Shown piece by piece: positions 5,661 to 10,448 of a stretch of DNA of 10,448 nucleotides. Under the pieces are notes generated by a model. The model did no database searches. It was not told where the DNA came from and saw only the letters and a list, made by a program, of their open reading frames with translations. Made by a program: the position numbers and the translations under genes. The number at the start of each line of letters is the position of its first letter. Within the stretch, counting starts at the first letter, position 1. The DNA is from Candidatus Desantisbacteria bacterium CG1_02_49_89 (lineage in GTDB: Bacteria; Desantisbacteria; UBA1551): contig MNUP01000074.1 in assembly GCA_001871075.1 (NCBI GenBank), positions 1 through 10,448 of the forward strand, written 5' to 3'.

Positions 5661-5670
5661 TTAAATGTTT

Positions 5671-6162
5671 TTAAAAACTTCCGTGTTTTCGCAGATAGTT
5701 CGCAAGGCCGCCGGCGTTGAATATCCTGAGCATTATTTCTGGCAGCGGGTGCGCCCGCAGAATAACATTCCTCGTTTTATCAAAGATGATCCCTTTTTTC
5801 AGGTCTATCTCAAGCGCGTCGCCCTGTTTTATTTTATCCGTTTCGCACTCAAGCAGCGGAAGGCCGATATTGACGGCGTTCCGAAAAAAAATGCGCGCGA
5901 AGGATTTCGCGAGCACCGCTCCCACCCCCGCGTGTTTTACCGCGAGCGGGGCCTGTTCCCTCGAGGAACCGCACCCGAAATTGGAACCGGCGACCATAAA
6001 ATCTCCCGGTTTCAGGTTTTTATAGAAATCCGGGCAAATGTCCTCCATTATGTGCTTTGCGAGCTCCTTCAGATCCAGGGTCTTGAACTTGTATTTCCCC
6101 GATATGATGTAATCCGTGTTTATGTCGTCCCCGAACTTGTGCGCTCGCCCTTTCAACAACAT
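5671..6162 (-). CDS. Small (swivelling) subunit of a 3-isopropylmalate dehydratase/aconitase-family enzyme
   Basis: A 163-residue LeuD-like subunit that supplies the swivelling domain of a two-subunit, iron-sulfur dehydratase. Visible: KFGDDINTDYI (9-19), the substrate-loop segment GKYKFKT (22-28), the active-site GSNFGCGSSREQAP (59-72), and SFARIFFRNAVNIGLP (87-102). Known: in archaeal relatives the loop reads YLVY in isopropylmalate isomerase and YLRT in the broader homoaconitase-type enzyme; here it is YKFK, so substrate cannot be read off directly. The next gene downstream is isocitrate dehydrogenase and no 3-isopropylmalate dehydrogenase is present, which favours citrate/isocitrate as substrate (inference). 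AAGGAGC lies about 6 nt before the ATG. The large subunit (8556-9956) is upstream, separated from it by the OmpA and four-helix genes, an unusual split. Confidence 0.9.
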   Translation of the reverse strand: MLLKGRAHKFGDDINTDYIISGKYKFKTLDLKELAKHIMEDICPDFYKNLKPGDFMVAGSNFGCGSSREQAPLAVKHAGVGAVLAKSFARIFFRNAVNIGLPLLECETDKIKQGDALEIDLKKGIIFDKTRNVILRAHPLPEIMLRIFNAGGLANYLRKHGSF

Positions 6163-6217
6163 TACAGCTCCTTGTGCAGATGCAAACGGATTAGAAGATC
6201 AGATTCATACAGATAAA

Positions 6218-6240
6218 TCAGACCTGAAGGTCTGAGTTAC
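6218..6240. repeat. Solitary REP upstream of the small dehydratase subunit
   Basis: TCAGACCTGAAGGTCTGA (6218-6235) followed by GTTAC (6236-6240): identical to the G-type units of the array at 2232-2406, nearly 4 kb away, with no RAYT next to it. Confidence 0.9.
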
Positions 6241-6280
6241 AAATAGGACTTAATAAATCTCGCCCTTACTCCTAAAACAC

Positions 6281-6375
6281 GCAAACCTTCCTCCACCAAG
6301 ATTGGCGGATCTACGAAAAGGTTTGCCCTATCCGCCCCGACGTCCATCGGGGCGAAACCTCGCCCCAAAGGGGCG
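6281..6375. repeat. Composite palindromic repeat: long-core REP + GACGTCC hairpin + GC-rich hairpin
   Basis: A long-core element with arms GCAAACC (6281-6287) and GGTTTGC (6320-6326) encloses TCCTCC...GGCGGATCTACG. It is followed by CGCCCCGA-CGTCCA-TCGGGGCG (6333-6354), itself enclosed by AGGTTT (6319-6324) and AAACCT (6355-6360), and then CGCCCC-AAA-GGGGCG (6361-6375). The middle hairpin recurs exactly inside the large dehydratase subunit gene (9118-9139). The gap 6163-6455 otherwise holds no credible gene. Confidence 0.85.
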
Positions 6376-6402
6376 GGCGATAAAATTCCTTGCTGTTGCG
6401 TT

Positions 6403-6434
6403 GACACGTTGATACGCTGATACGCTGACACGTT
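6403..6434. repeat. Octamer tandem repeat, GTTGACAC family
   Basis: Four 8-bp units in a row: GTTGACAC, GTTGATAC, GCTGATAC, GCTGACAC. The same octamer occurs twice inside the large dehydratase gene (9185-9206 and 9232-9245). A related 7-bp form (CGTTACA) occurs at 7983-8013 and 8465-8551. The block ends about 20 bp from the stop codon of the OmpA-family gene. Confidence 0.82.
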
Positions 6435-6455
6435 TTTGAACTGGCTGCGCATCCA

Positions 6456-8060
6456 TCATTTCTGGATCGTGATCTCGACGCGGCGGTTCTTCGCCCTGCC
6501 TTCCTCTGTCGTGTTGGGTGCCGCGGGATTCTTGTCTCCGTAGCCTTTCCTGACAAGCCTTTCGCCGGGTATGCCCAGTTTGACAAAATATTCCGCGACG
6601 CTCTCAGCCCTTGCCTGTGAAAGCTCCAGGTTGTTCTTATATTTTGATTTAAGCCTGCTGCTTATCGGCACGTTGTCAGTGTGCCCGTCGATCCTGACAA
6701 CGGTATTGGGATAAACGCCAAGGGCTTTTGCTATCTGTTCAAGAGTGCCGTAGCTTTCCTTTACTATTTCCGGGCTTCCGGAAGCGAACTGTATGGCGGT
6801 TTCCGTCGCAACGATTATGATCTTCTCCCTGTCTTCCTTTAAGGTTATCCCGCGCAGTTTCTTTAATTCATCCATGGCGTTGCGCTGCGCTTCCTCAAGC
6901 CTGCGCTTTTCTTCCTCAAGCCGCCTTTTTTCGTCTTCAAGCCTCTGCCTGTCCTCTTCCCACTTTTTCTTCTCGCTTTCAAACTTGCCCTTCTCGGCAA
7001 GCAGCCTTTCCATCTCGTCCTTTATGCGCCTTTCCTCCTCAAACCTTGTGCGCTCCTGTTTTTCCCACTTATACGCGTCCCCGAACAGGAAAGAAAGCGA
7101 AACCCACAGCCCGCCGCTCAGGTACTTGCTGGAAGTATGATATGGGATCACGACCGCGCAGTCGAGCTTCCAGTCTGTTTTTTCAACGCGGTTTGACTTT
7201 ATGCCGCCGCCGAACGCGAACGTGAAATCGCCGTTGTCGCCGAACTTCATGCCGGCCCTCACGCCGACCAGGTTATCCTTCATCGCCTTTTTAAGCTCTT
7301 CGGTCTGTTTCAGCCAGGCTTCTCCCCCGAGGCTGAACTTGAACCCGTCTGACCTGGCTATGAAATCCGCGGAACCCGTTATGTCGTTGAATATATTGAA
7401 CTCATTTATCCTGTAGGTCAGGCCGCCCCTGAATCCCATTGCTCCCGCTCCTATGTCAATGAACGCGAGGGCAAAGCTCAGCCTTTCCATTTTCGGTATA
7501 TTGTCAAAATATATGGCTATGTCCGCGTTTATTCCCTGCGGGAACCTGTCGGTGAAAAACCTGCTGTCGCAGGCATTCGAGATCGTAGCCGTGTTGTCCG
7601 GATACTCCTTTGAACACATCTTGACCGTTAAACCGATAGAGGAATAAAAGTTCAGGAGCCTGCTGTAAGAAACACCCAGGGTATTTTCCCTGTACCTGCT
7701 GGAAATATCTACGCCCCTGCCCATGTATCCGATGCCAAGGTGCCCGAGGTTCTGTATGGGATGGACGTAACTGAAAAAGCCGTAAAGGCTTTCTCCGGAT
7801 TCGACGGGATTATCCGAATTATGTGAAAACGAGGCGCCGGTGATCATGATCTCCGGCCTTTTGAGTTTTACAAGGCCCGCGGAGTTGAAAAAAATCGCGC
7901 TTGCGTCGTCTGACACGCCCATAAAAGCGCCGCCCATGCCCATAGCGCGCGCGCCGAAGCTGAAATCTTCGAAAGACGCGTAACAAACGTGTAACGTGTC
8001 ACGTGTAACGTGTAAGGCAAGCAGTAATAAAAGAATTGATAAGATTTTTTTATATTTCAT
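6456..8060 (-). CDS. Outer-membrane protein: PorV/UPF0164-like barrel, coiled coil, C-terminal OmpA domain
   Basis: A 534-residue envelope protein. Residues 1-28 form a signal peptide (MKYKKILSILLLLLAL core) whose C-terminal third (about 17-27) is encoded by a short repeat. Cleavage is likely after Ala28. Next comes FSFGARAMGMGGAFMGVSDDASAIFFNSAGL-type sequence (34-63), the start of PorV/UPF0164 barrels, continuing to about residue 330. Residues 331-410 are a highly charged coiled coil with heptads (RLEDEK, RRLEEEK, RRLEEAQ). Residues 411-534 are an OmpA-C domain with the peptidoglycan-binding GHTDN (Asp462) and KNRRVEITI (Arg526/Arg527). Inferred role: a barrel tethered to peptidoglycan through a periplasmic stalk. 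The ATG at 8060 was chosen because GGGAGG precedes it and the signal peptide starts there. It overlaps the four-helix gene by 11 nt. The combination is unusual: classical OmpA has no long stalk. Confidence 0.88.
   Translation of the reverse strand: MKYKKILSILLLLLALHVTRDTLHVCYASFEDFSFGARAMGMGGAFMGVSDDASAIFFNSAGLVKLKRPEIMITGASFSHNSDNPVESGESLYGFFSYVHPIQNLGHLGIGYMGRGVDISSRYRENTLGVSYSRLLNFYSSIGLTVKMCSKEYPDNTATISNACDSRFFTDRFPQGINADIAIYFDNIPKMERLSFALAFIDIGAGAMGFRGGLTYRINEFNIFNDITGSADFIARSDGFKFSLGGEAWLKQTEELKKAMKDNLVGVRAGMKFGDNGDFTFAFGGGIKSNRVEKTDWKLDCAVVIPYHTSSKYLSGGLWVSLSFLFGDAYKWEKQERTRFEEERRIKDEMERLLAEKGKFESEKKKWEEDRQRLEDEKRRLEEEKRRLEEAQRNAMDELKKLRGITLKEDREKIIIVATETAIQFASGSPEIVKESYGTLEQIAKALGVYPNTVVRIDGHTDNVPISSRLKSKYKNNLELSQARAESVAEYFVKLGIPGERLVRKGYGDKNPAAPNTTEEGRAKNRRVEITIQK
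7983..8013. repeat. CGTTACA/CGTGACA repeat inside the OmpA-protein signal peptide
   Basis: Minus strand: ACACGTTACACG, TGACACGTTACACG, TTTG in succession, the same CGTTACA motif as the array at 8465-8551. It lies in frame within the coding sequence and encodes LHVTRDTLHVC (residues 16-26), directly after the hydrophobic core of the signal peptide and before the likely cleavage site. Confidence 0.8.
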
Positions 8061-8427
8061 TGTTCCTCCCTCTGAAAACACTTATCAATTTACCAAGCAT
8101 ACTGCATATCCTGACACATTTTTCCCTTAATGAATCATGTTTTTCAACATCTATCTCATGCTGTTTAAGACATAAAGTAAGCATCGGGATGCATTCTCTT
8201 GCCGAGTTAATAGCAAAGCCGTAAAATTGTATTTTTTCCTTGGGGGTTGCTTTACCGCTTCCTTCGGCAATATTGTTGGTTATCGACAGCGATGCTCTTC
8301 TCAGCTGGTCGCTAACTGAAAACTGGATATCGCGGGATGCCTTCTTCAGGATGGTAAAAATCTCATCTACAAATTCAAGCGCCAGTTGATATACCTCAAG
8401 TCTTTCAAAATCAAATTCGTATTTCAT
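8050..8427 (-). CDS. Four-helix-bundle protein, S23 / 23S rRNA intervening-sequence family
   Basis: A 125-residue, mostly helical protein. Recognised by FERLEVYQLALEFVDEIF at the N-terminus (FxxLxVYQxAxxF pattern), SVSDQLRRASLSITNNIAEG (37-56, with QLRRAS and NIAEG), and the following FYGFAINSARE segment, which typify the four-helix-bundle family first seen in 23S rRNA intervening sequences of Leptospira. Members are now found as stand-alone genes in many genomes. The biochemical role is unknown; a nucleic-acid-binding function has been suggested. The stop codon overlaps the start of the OmpA-family gene by 11 nt, so the two may be translationally coupled. The ribosome-binding site is weak. 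It is separated from the large dehydratase subunit by a repeat array, and is more AT-rich than its neighbours, hinting at insertion. Confidence 0.9.
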   Translation of the reverse strand: MKYEFDFERLEVYQLALEFVDEIFTILKKASRDIQFSVSDQLRRASLSITNNIAEGSGKATPKEKIQFYGFAINSARECIPMLTLCLKQHEIDVEKHDSLREKCVRICSMLGKLISVFRGRNNEI

Positions 8428-8464
8428 AGGTTTTCGAATTCCGCATTTCCTATTTTCTTCTTTT

Positions 8465-8551
8465 CCGTTACACGTTACACGTTTTGCATTTCCCGTTACA
8501 CGTTACACGTTTTGCATTTCCCGTTACACGTTACACGTGACACGTTACACG
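8465..8551. repeat. 28-bp tandem repeat built from CGTTACA heptamers
   Basis: The unit is CCGTTACACGTTACACG + TTTTGCATTTC, in copies beginning at 8465, 8493 and 8521. The third changes into CGTGACACGTTACACGG and runs to within a few bases of the stop codon of the large dehydratase subunit. It fills the gap between that gene and the four-helix gene; no terminator or promoter was evident. Confidence 0.88.
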
Positions 8552-8555
8552 GTAT

Positions 8556-9956
8556 TTAAAGGAAGCTCCTCGGGTCCGTTATCCTGCCGGTGACGGCCGA
8601 CGCTGCGGCAGTCGCCGGGGAAGAAAGATAAATGAACGCTCTGGGATTCGCCATCCTGCCCTTGAAATTGCGGTTTGCCGTGGAGAGAACGACCTCCCCG
8701 TCCGCCGGAATGCCCTGGTGAGTTCCAACGCAGGGGCCGCATCCGGGATTAAGGACCGCGCCTCCCGACTTTACAAAGGCCTCGATGATCCCCTCTTTGA
8801 GGGCCCGCAAGAAGATCCCGCGCGATGCCGGAACGATAATAAGCTTAAGCTTCGGGTGTATTTTTCTATTCCTGAGGATCGCGGCCGCGATCTTCAGGTC
8901 CTCAAATCTGCCGTTGGTACAGGTCCCTATGACAACCTGGTCTATTTTTGTCCCTTCAACACTGCCCAAAGGAACAACATTATCCACGGTATGCGGTTTC
9001 GCTATCATCGGCCCTATCTTGCCCGCGTCAAACGTCAGTATCTTTTCGTATCTCGCATCTGCATCTGCTTTTACACCAGCAAGCCTACCCGCCCTGCACA
9101 AGGGCAGGGCGAGGTCTCGCCCCGACGTCCATCGGGGCGGAAAGGCTTGCCCTGCATTCTGCGCAGGCTGAAGCCTGCGGCTACCGTTGACACGTTGACA
9201 CGTTGCCTGCCCGCCAACGCTTTTTGGGTGGGACACGTTGACACGGTTTTTGTTCAGCCATGCCGCCGTTTTGCCGTCCGCTTCCATCAGGCCCGCCTTG
9301 GCTCCCATTTCAACAGCCATATTAGAAACGGTCAGCCTTGAATCAACGCTCAGAGAACTAATGGCAGAACCCGCGAATTCCACTGCCCGGTAGTTTGCGC
9401 CGTCCGCGCCGATCTTGCCTATGAGATAAAGGATCAGGTCCTTGCCAAACACTCCTTTTTTCAGCCTGCCGTTCATGACTATTTTTATTGTTTCGGGAAT
9501 TTTCAGCCATATCCTGCCCGATATCATAGCGGCAGCAAGGTCAGTTGAACCGACGCCTGTCGAGAAGGCATTCAGCGCACCGTATGTGGTTGTGTGGGAA
9601 TCAGCCCCTATGACCAGCATTCCGGGCAGAACGTTGTCTTCAGCCATGACCTGGTGGCATACGCCGCAGCCCACGTCATAAAGTTTGATCTTATGCCTGA
9701 GCGCGAACTCCCTCATCATGATATGCAGCCTTGAAACATCAATGCTGGGCGACGGGCTGTTGTGGTCAATGACCATGGCTATCCTGCCGGGGGAAAAAAC
9801 TTTCTTTCCGCGCATTTCCTCAAACGCCTTTATGGCAAGCGGCGAAGTCCCATCCTGGCCCATAAGGAAATCCACCCTGCACACGGCTATCCGGCCGGCA
9901 GAAACATCTATTCCCGAATGAGCACCCAATATTTTTTCCGCGATCGTCTTTCCCAT
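8556..9956 (-). CDS. Large subunit of a 3-isopropylmalate dehydratase/aconitase-family enzyme with repeat-encoded insert
   Basis: A 466-residue LeuC/aconitase-like catalytic subunit holding a [4Fe-4S] cluster. Residue numbers count from the ATG at 9956. Visible: MGKTIAEKIL at the start, VIDHNSPSP (62-70), ADSHTTTYGA (118-127), GVGSTDLAAAM (134-144), and cluster cysteines Cys346 (GTCTNGR), Cys406 and Cys409 (NPGCGPCVG). Family members are usually about 420 residues. The excess is an insert at about 235-295, encoded by a mosaic of palindromic repeats, between TAAWL and ADADARYEKI. No catalytic residue is lost and the frame is intact. The ATG at 9956 matches family N-termini; an ATG at 9971 lies inside a heptamer repeat, and neither has a ribosome-binding site. 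With the small subunit (5671-6162) and isocitrate dehydrogenase it probably handles citrate/isocitrate; isopropylmalate is the alternative. It is the first complete gene after the promoter at 10178-10205. Confidence 0.88.
   Translation of the reverse strand: MGKTIAEKILGAHSGIDVSAGRIAVCRVDFLMGQDGTSPLAIKAFEEMRGKKVFSPGRIAMVIDHNSPSPSIDVSRLHIMMREFALRHKIKLYDVGCGVCHQVMAEDNVLPGMLVIGADSHTTTYGALNAFSTGVGSTDLAAAMISGRIWLKIPETIKIVMNGRLKKGVFGKDLILYLIGKIGADGANYRAVEFAGSAISSLSVDSRLTVSNMAVEMGAKAGLMEADGKTAAWLNKNRVNVSHPKSVGGQATCQRVNGSRRLQPAQNAGQAFPPRWTSGRDLALPLCRAGRLAGVKADADARYEKILTFDAGKIGPMIAKPHTVDNVVPLGSVEGTKIDQVVIGTCTNGRFEDLKIAAAILRNRKIHPKLKLIIVPASRGIFLRALKEGIIEAFVKSGGAVLNPGCGPCVGTHQGIPADGEVVLSTANRNFKGRMANPRAFIYLSSPATAAASAVTGRITDPRSFL
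9072..9256. mobile_element. Composite palindromic element inserted in frame in the large dehydratase gene
   Basis: About 185 bp made of at least four repeat modules: outer arms GCAAGCCT (9079-9086) and AGGCTTGC (9143-9150) enclosing hairpins GCCCTGC/GCAGGGC (9091-9110) and CGCCCCGA/TCGGGGCG (9118-9139); CGCAGGCTGAAGCCTGCG + GCTAC (9162-9184); GTTGACAC octamers (9185-9206); CCCGCC/GGGTGGG (about 9210-9232); and another octamer block. Module 2 is identical to 6333-6354. Read on the minus strand it is open in the gene's frame and encodes about 60 residues, including the segment PPRWTSGRD. The exact ends of the insert are inferred from the family alignment as I remember it. Confidence 0.82.
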
Positions 9957-9967
9957 TTTAAATGCAG

Positions 9968-10002
9968 TCATTTGTCATTAGTCATTAGTCATTTGTCATT
10001 AG
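9968..10002. repeat. Heptamer tandem repeat at the start of the large dehydratase gene
   Basis: Five 7-bp units on the plus strand: TCATTTG, TCATTAG, TCATTAG, TCATTTG, TCATTAG. On the minus strand each contains ATGA, so five ATG triplets precede the likely start codon, in shifting frames. The first overlaps the alternative start at 9971. Confidence 0.85.
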
Positions 10003-10057
10003 TAAAATCTAAATATTATCTAACGCTTTCCAACGATTCTCAACGATTTTATCGGAA

Positions 10058-10108
10058 TGTAGTGGCAGACCTTGGTTTGCTTTATGTCGAGCAAGCTCGA
10101 CCACTACA
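10058..10108. repeat. 51-nt clover-shaped palindromic element
   Basis: Outer arms TGTAGTGG (10058-10065) and CCACTACA (10101-10108) enclose two further hairpins: GCAGACC-TT-GGTTTGC (10065-10080, one G-U) and GTCGAGC-AA-GCTCGAC (10086-10101). The GTAGTGG ends differ from the GTTAC family, so this is a separate repeat type. It lies in the predicted 5' leader of the large dehydratase gene. The preceding bases hold a short CAACGATT duplication (10031-10048). Confidence 0.82.
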
Positions 10109-10177
10109 ATAATCTGGCTTCATGCGGCAGGAATTAATGTCACGGGGTAGCAGTCCTATCATAAATTTCTTAAATAT

Positions 10178-10205
10178 ATAGTATCAGAAATTTTAAAAAT
10201 GTCAA
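10178..10205 (-). promoter_or_regulatory. Sigma70-like promoter upstream of the large dehydratase gene
   Basis: Minus strand: a perfect -35 TTGACA (10205-10200), 16-nt spacer, and -10 candidate TACTAT (10183-10178); TATATA at 10180-10175 is an alternative with a 19-nt spacer. It would give a leader of about 200 nt before the ATG at 9956. No other comparable promoter is visible before the downstream same-strand genes, so it may serve several of them. Confidence 0.6.
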
Positions 10206-10235
10206 TAAAAAAACGGGCTGGTGTTCCGCAACATT

Positions 10236-10272
10236 CAAAAGTATACTTTTGGGAACCTTAAAAGTATACTTT
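10236..10272. promoter_or_regulatory. Twin GTATAC palindromes, possible regulator-binding sites
   Basis: CAAAAGTATACTTTTG (10236-10251) is a perfect 16-bp palindrome. AAAGTATACTTT (10261-10272) repeats its centre 23 bp away, a little over two helical turns, so both face roughly the same side of the DNA. They lie just upstream of the promoter at 10178-10205 and directly after the stop codon of the partial right-edge gene. An operator for a dimeric regulator is plausible; there is no U-run, so a terminator is unlikely. Confidence 0.5.
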
Positions 10273-10273
10273 C

Positions 10274-10448
10274 TCATAAATGATATTCCCCGATTTTCTG
10301 CTCATCTTTTAACACAATAATCTTTTTGTTGGGGATAAGACACACGGTTACTTCCTGCTCTGGGAATCGCCCTACTTTCCAGATTCTGCCTTCGAGAGTA
10401 CCCACCCCCCTCACCCTACCCCTCTCCCTCGAGGGGAGAGGATAAAGG
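10274..10448 (-). CDS. C-terminal part of an unrecognised protein, cut by the right edge
   Basis: The minus-strand frame is open from the edge to TGA (10274-10276). The last 42 or so residues look like genuine protein (TLEGRIWKVGRFPEQEV, VCLIPNKKIIVLKDEQ, then KIGEYHL): alternating hydrophobic and charged residues as in short beta strands. The upstream part of the frame crosses a GC-rich palindromic repeat (10421-10441) and is low-complexity, rich in Arg and Gly. It may be a real gene with a repeat in it, or a short gene starting at GTG (10403-10405), for which no ribosome-binding site is clear. I do not recognise the family. Confidence 0.5.
   Translation of the reverse strand, partial: LYPLPSRERGRVRGVGTLEGRIWKVGRFPEQEVTVCLIPNKKIIVLKDEQKIGEYHL
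10421..10441. repeat. GC-rich palindrome CCTCTCCC/GGGAGAGG
   Basis: CCTCTCCC (10421-10428), a five-base loop TCGAG, then GGGAGAGG (10434-10441), preceded by CCCCCCTCACCCTAC. This is a commonly dispersed type of GC-rich intergenic repeat. Here it lies in the open frame of the partial right-edge gene. Confidence 0.75.

Noticed and set aside
5576-5670. Promoter upstream of isocitrate dehydrogenase
   Set aside because: AT-rich, but no pair of -35 and -10 boxes with good match and spacing; tandem repeats explain most of the sequence.
6237-6586. Two minus-strand open frames of 71 and 91 codons
   Set aside because: They consist of repeat sequence plus out-of-frame OmpA coding sequence, have no protein-like signature and overlap the real gene.
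7975-8000. Lipoprotein signal (Cys26) in the OmpA-family protein
   Set aside because: The residues before the Cys (LHV) do not form a lipobox; signal peptidase I cleavage after Ala28 is more likely.
8718-9341. Plus-strand 207-codon frame opposite the large dehydratase gene
   Set aside because: It is the antisense shadow of a clearly conserved gene and its composition follows the repeats.
10207-10240. Intrinsic terminator before the T7 run on the minus strand
   Set aside because: Only a 3-bp stem (CGG/CCG) can be drawn before the T-run; too weak to call.
1-10448. tRNA or rRNA genes
   Set aside because: No cloverleaf with conserved T-loop bases and no rRNA-like segment was found on either strand.

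Overview
The window looks like part of the chromosome of an uncultivated Gram-negative bacterium. It encodes an outer-membrane barrel/OmpA protein, type IV pilus minor pilins, IS200-like RAYT transposases and a four-helix-bundle (S23-type) protein, and it is packed with many families of short palindromic repeats. That mixture is typical of Omnitrophota and similar candidate phyla, but the assignment is an inference, not something the sequence proves. All convincing protein genes lie on the minus strand.

Layout, in transcription order (right to left): (i) 10448-10274, the C-terminal end of an unrecognised protein; (ii) 10272-9972, a regulatory/repeat leader with two GTATAC-centred palindromes, a sigma70-like promoter and a clover-shaped palindrome; (iii) 9956-8556, large subunit of a 3-isopropylmalate dehydratase/aconitase-family enzyme carrying a repeat-derived insert of about 60 residues; (iv) 8427-8050, four-helix-bundle protein, overlapping (v) 8060-6456, a barrel + coiled coil + OmpA envelope protein; (vi) 6162-5671, the matching small dehydratase subunit; (vii) 5575-4511, NAD-type isocitrate dehydrogenase; (viii) RAYT transposase copy 2 in REP arrays; (ix) 3583-2426, malic enzyme; (x) RAYT copy 1; (xi) a separate operon with its own promoter and a long structured leader, then three minor-pilin genes in pilV-pilW-pilX order (1363 to beyond the left edge).

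Metabolically, the split aconitase-family enzyme, isocitrate dehydrogenase and malic enzyme suggest a partial oxidative TCA branch (citrate/isocitrate to 2-oxoglutarate, malate to pyruvate). No 3-isopropylmalate dehydrogenase is present here, so a role in leucine synthesis is not favoured by this context alone.

Two things stand out. First, the minor-pilin leader (1376-1617) contains a near-consensus promoter, a GEMM-I-like cyclic-dinucleotide riboswitch whose ligand-discriminating base aligns as A rather than G (the variant associated with 3',3'-cGAMP sensing), a 13-bp alternative pairing and an intrinsic terminator just before the first start codon. Second, palindromic repeats have entered protein-coding DNA repeatedly: an in-frame composite insert of about 185 bp in the dehydratase large subunit, repeat-encoded codons in the OmpA-protein signal peptide, a possible repeat-encoded N-terminal extension of malic enzyme, and stop codons supplied by REP elements. 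This resembles the Rickettsia palindromic elements, but with different sequences and two resident RAYT genes that may mobilise some of them.
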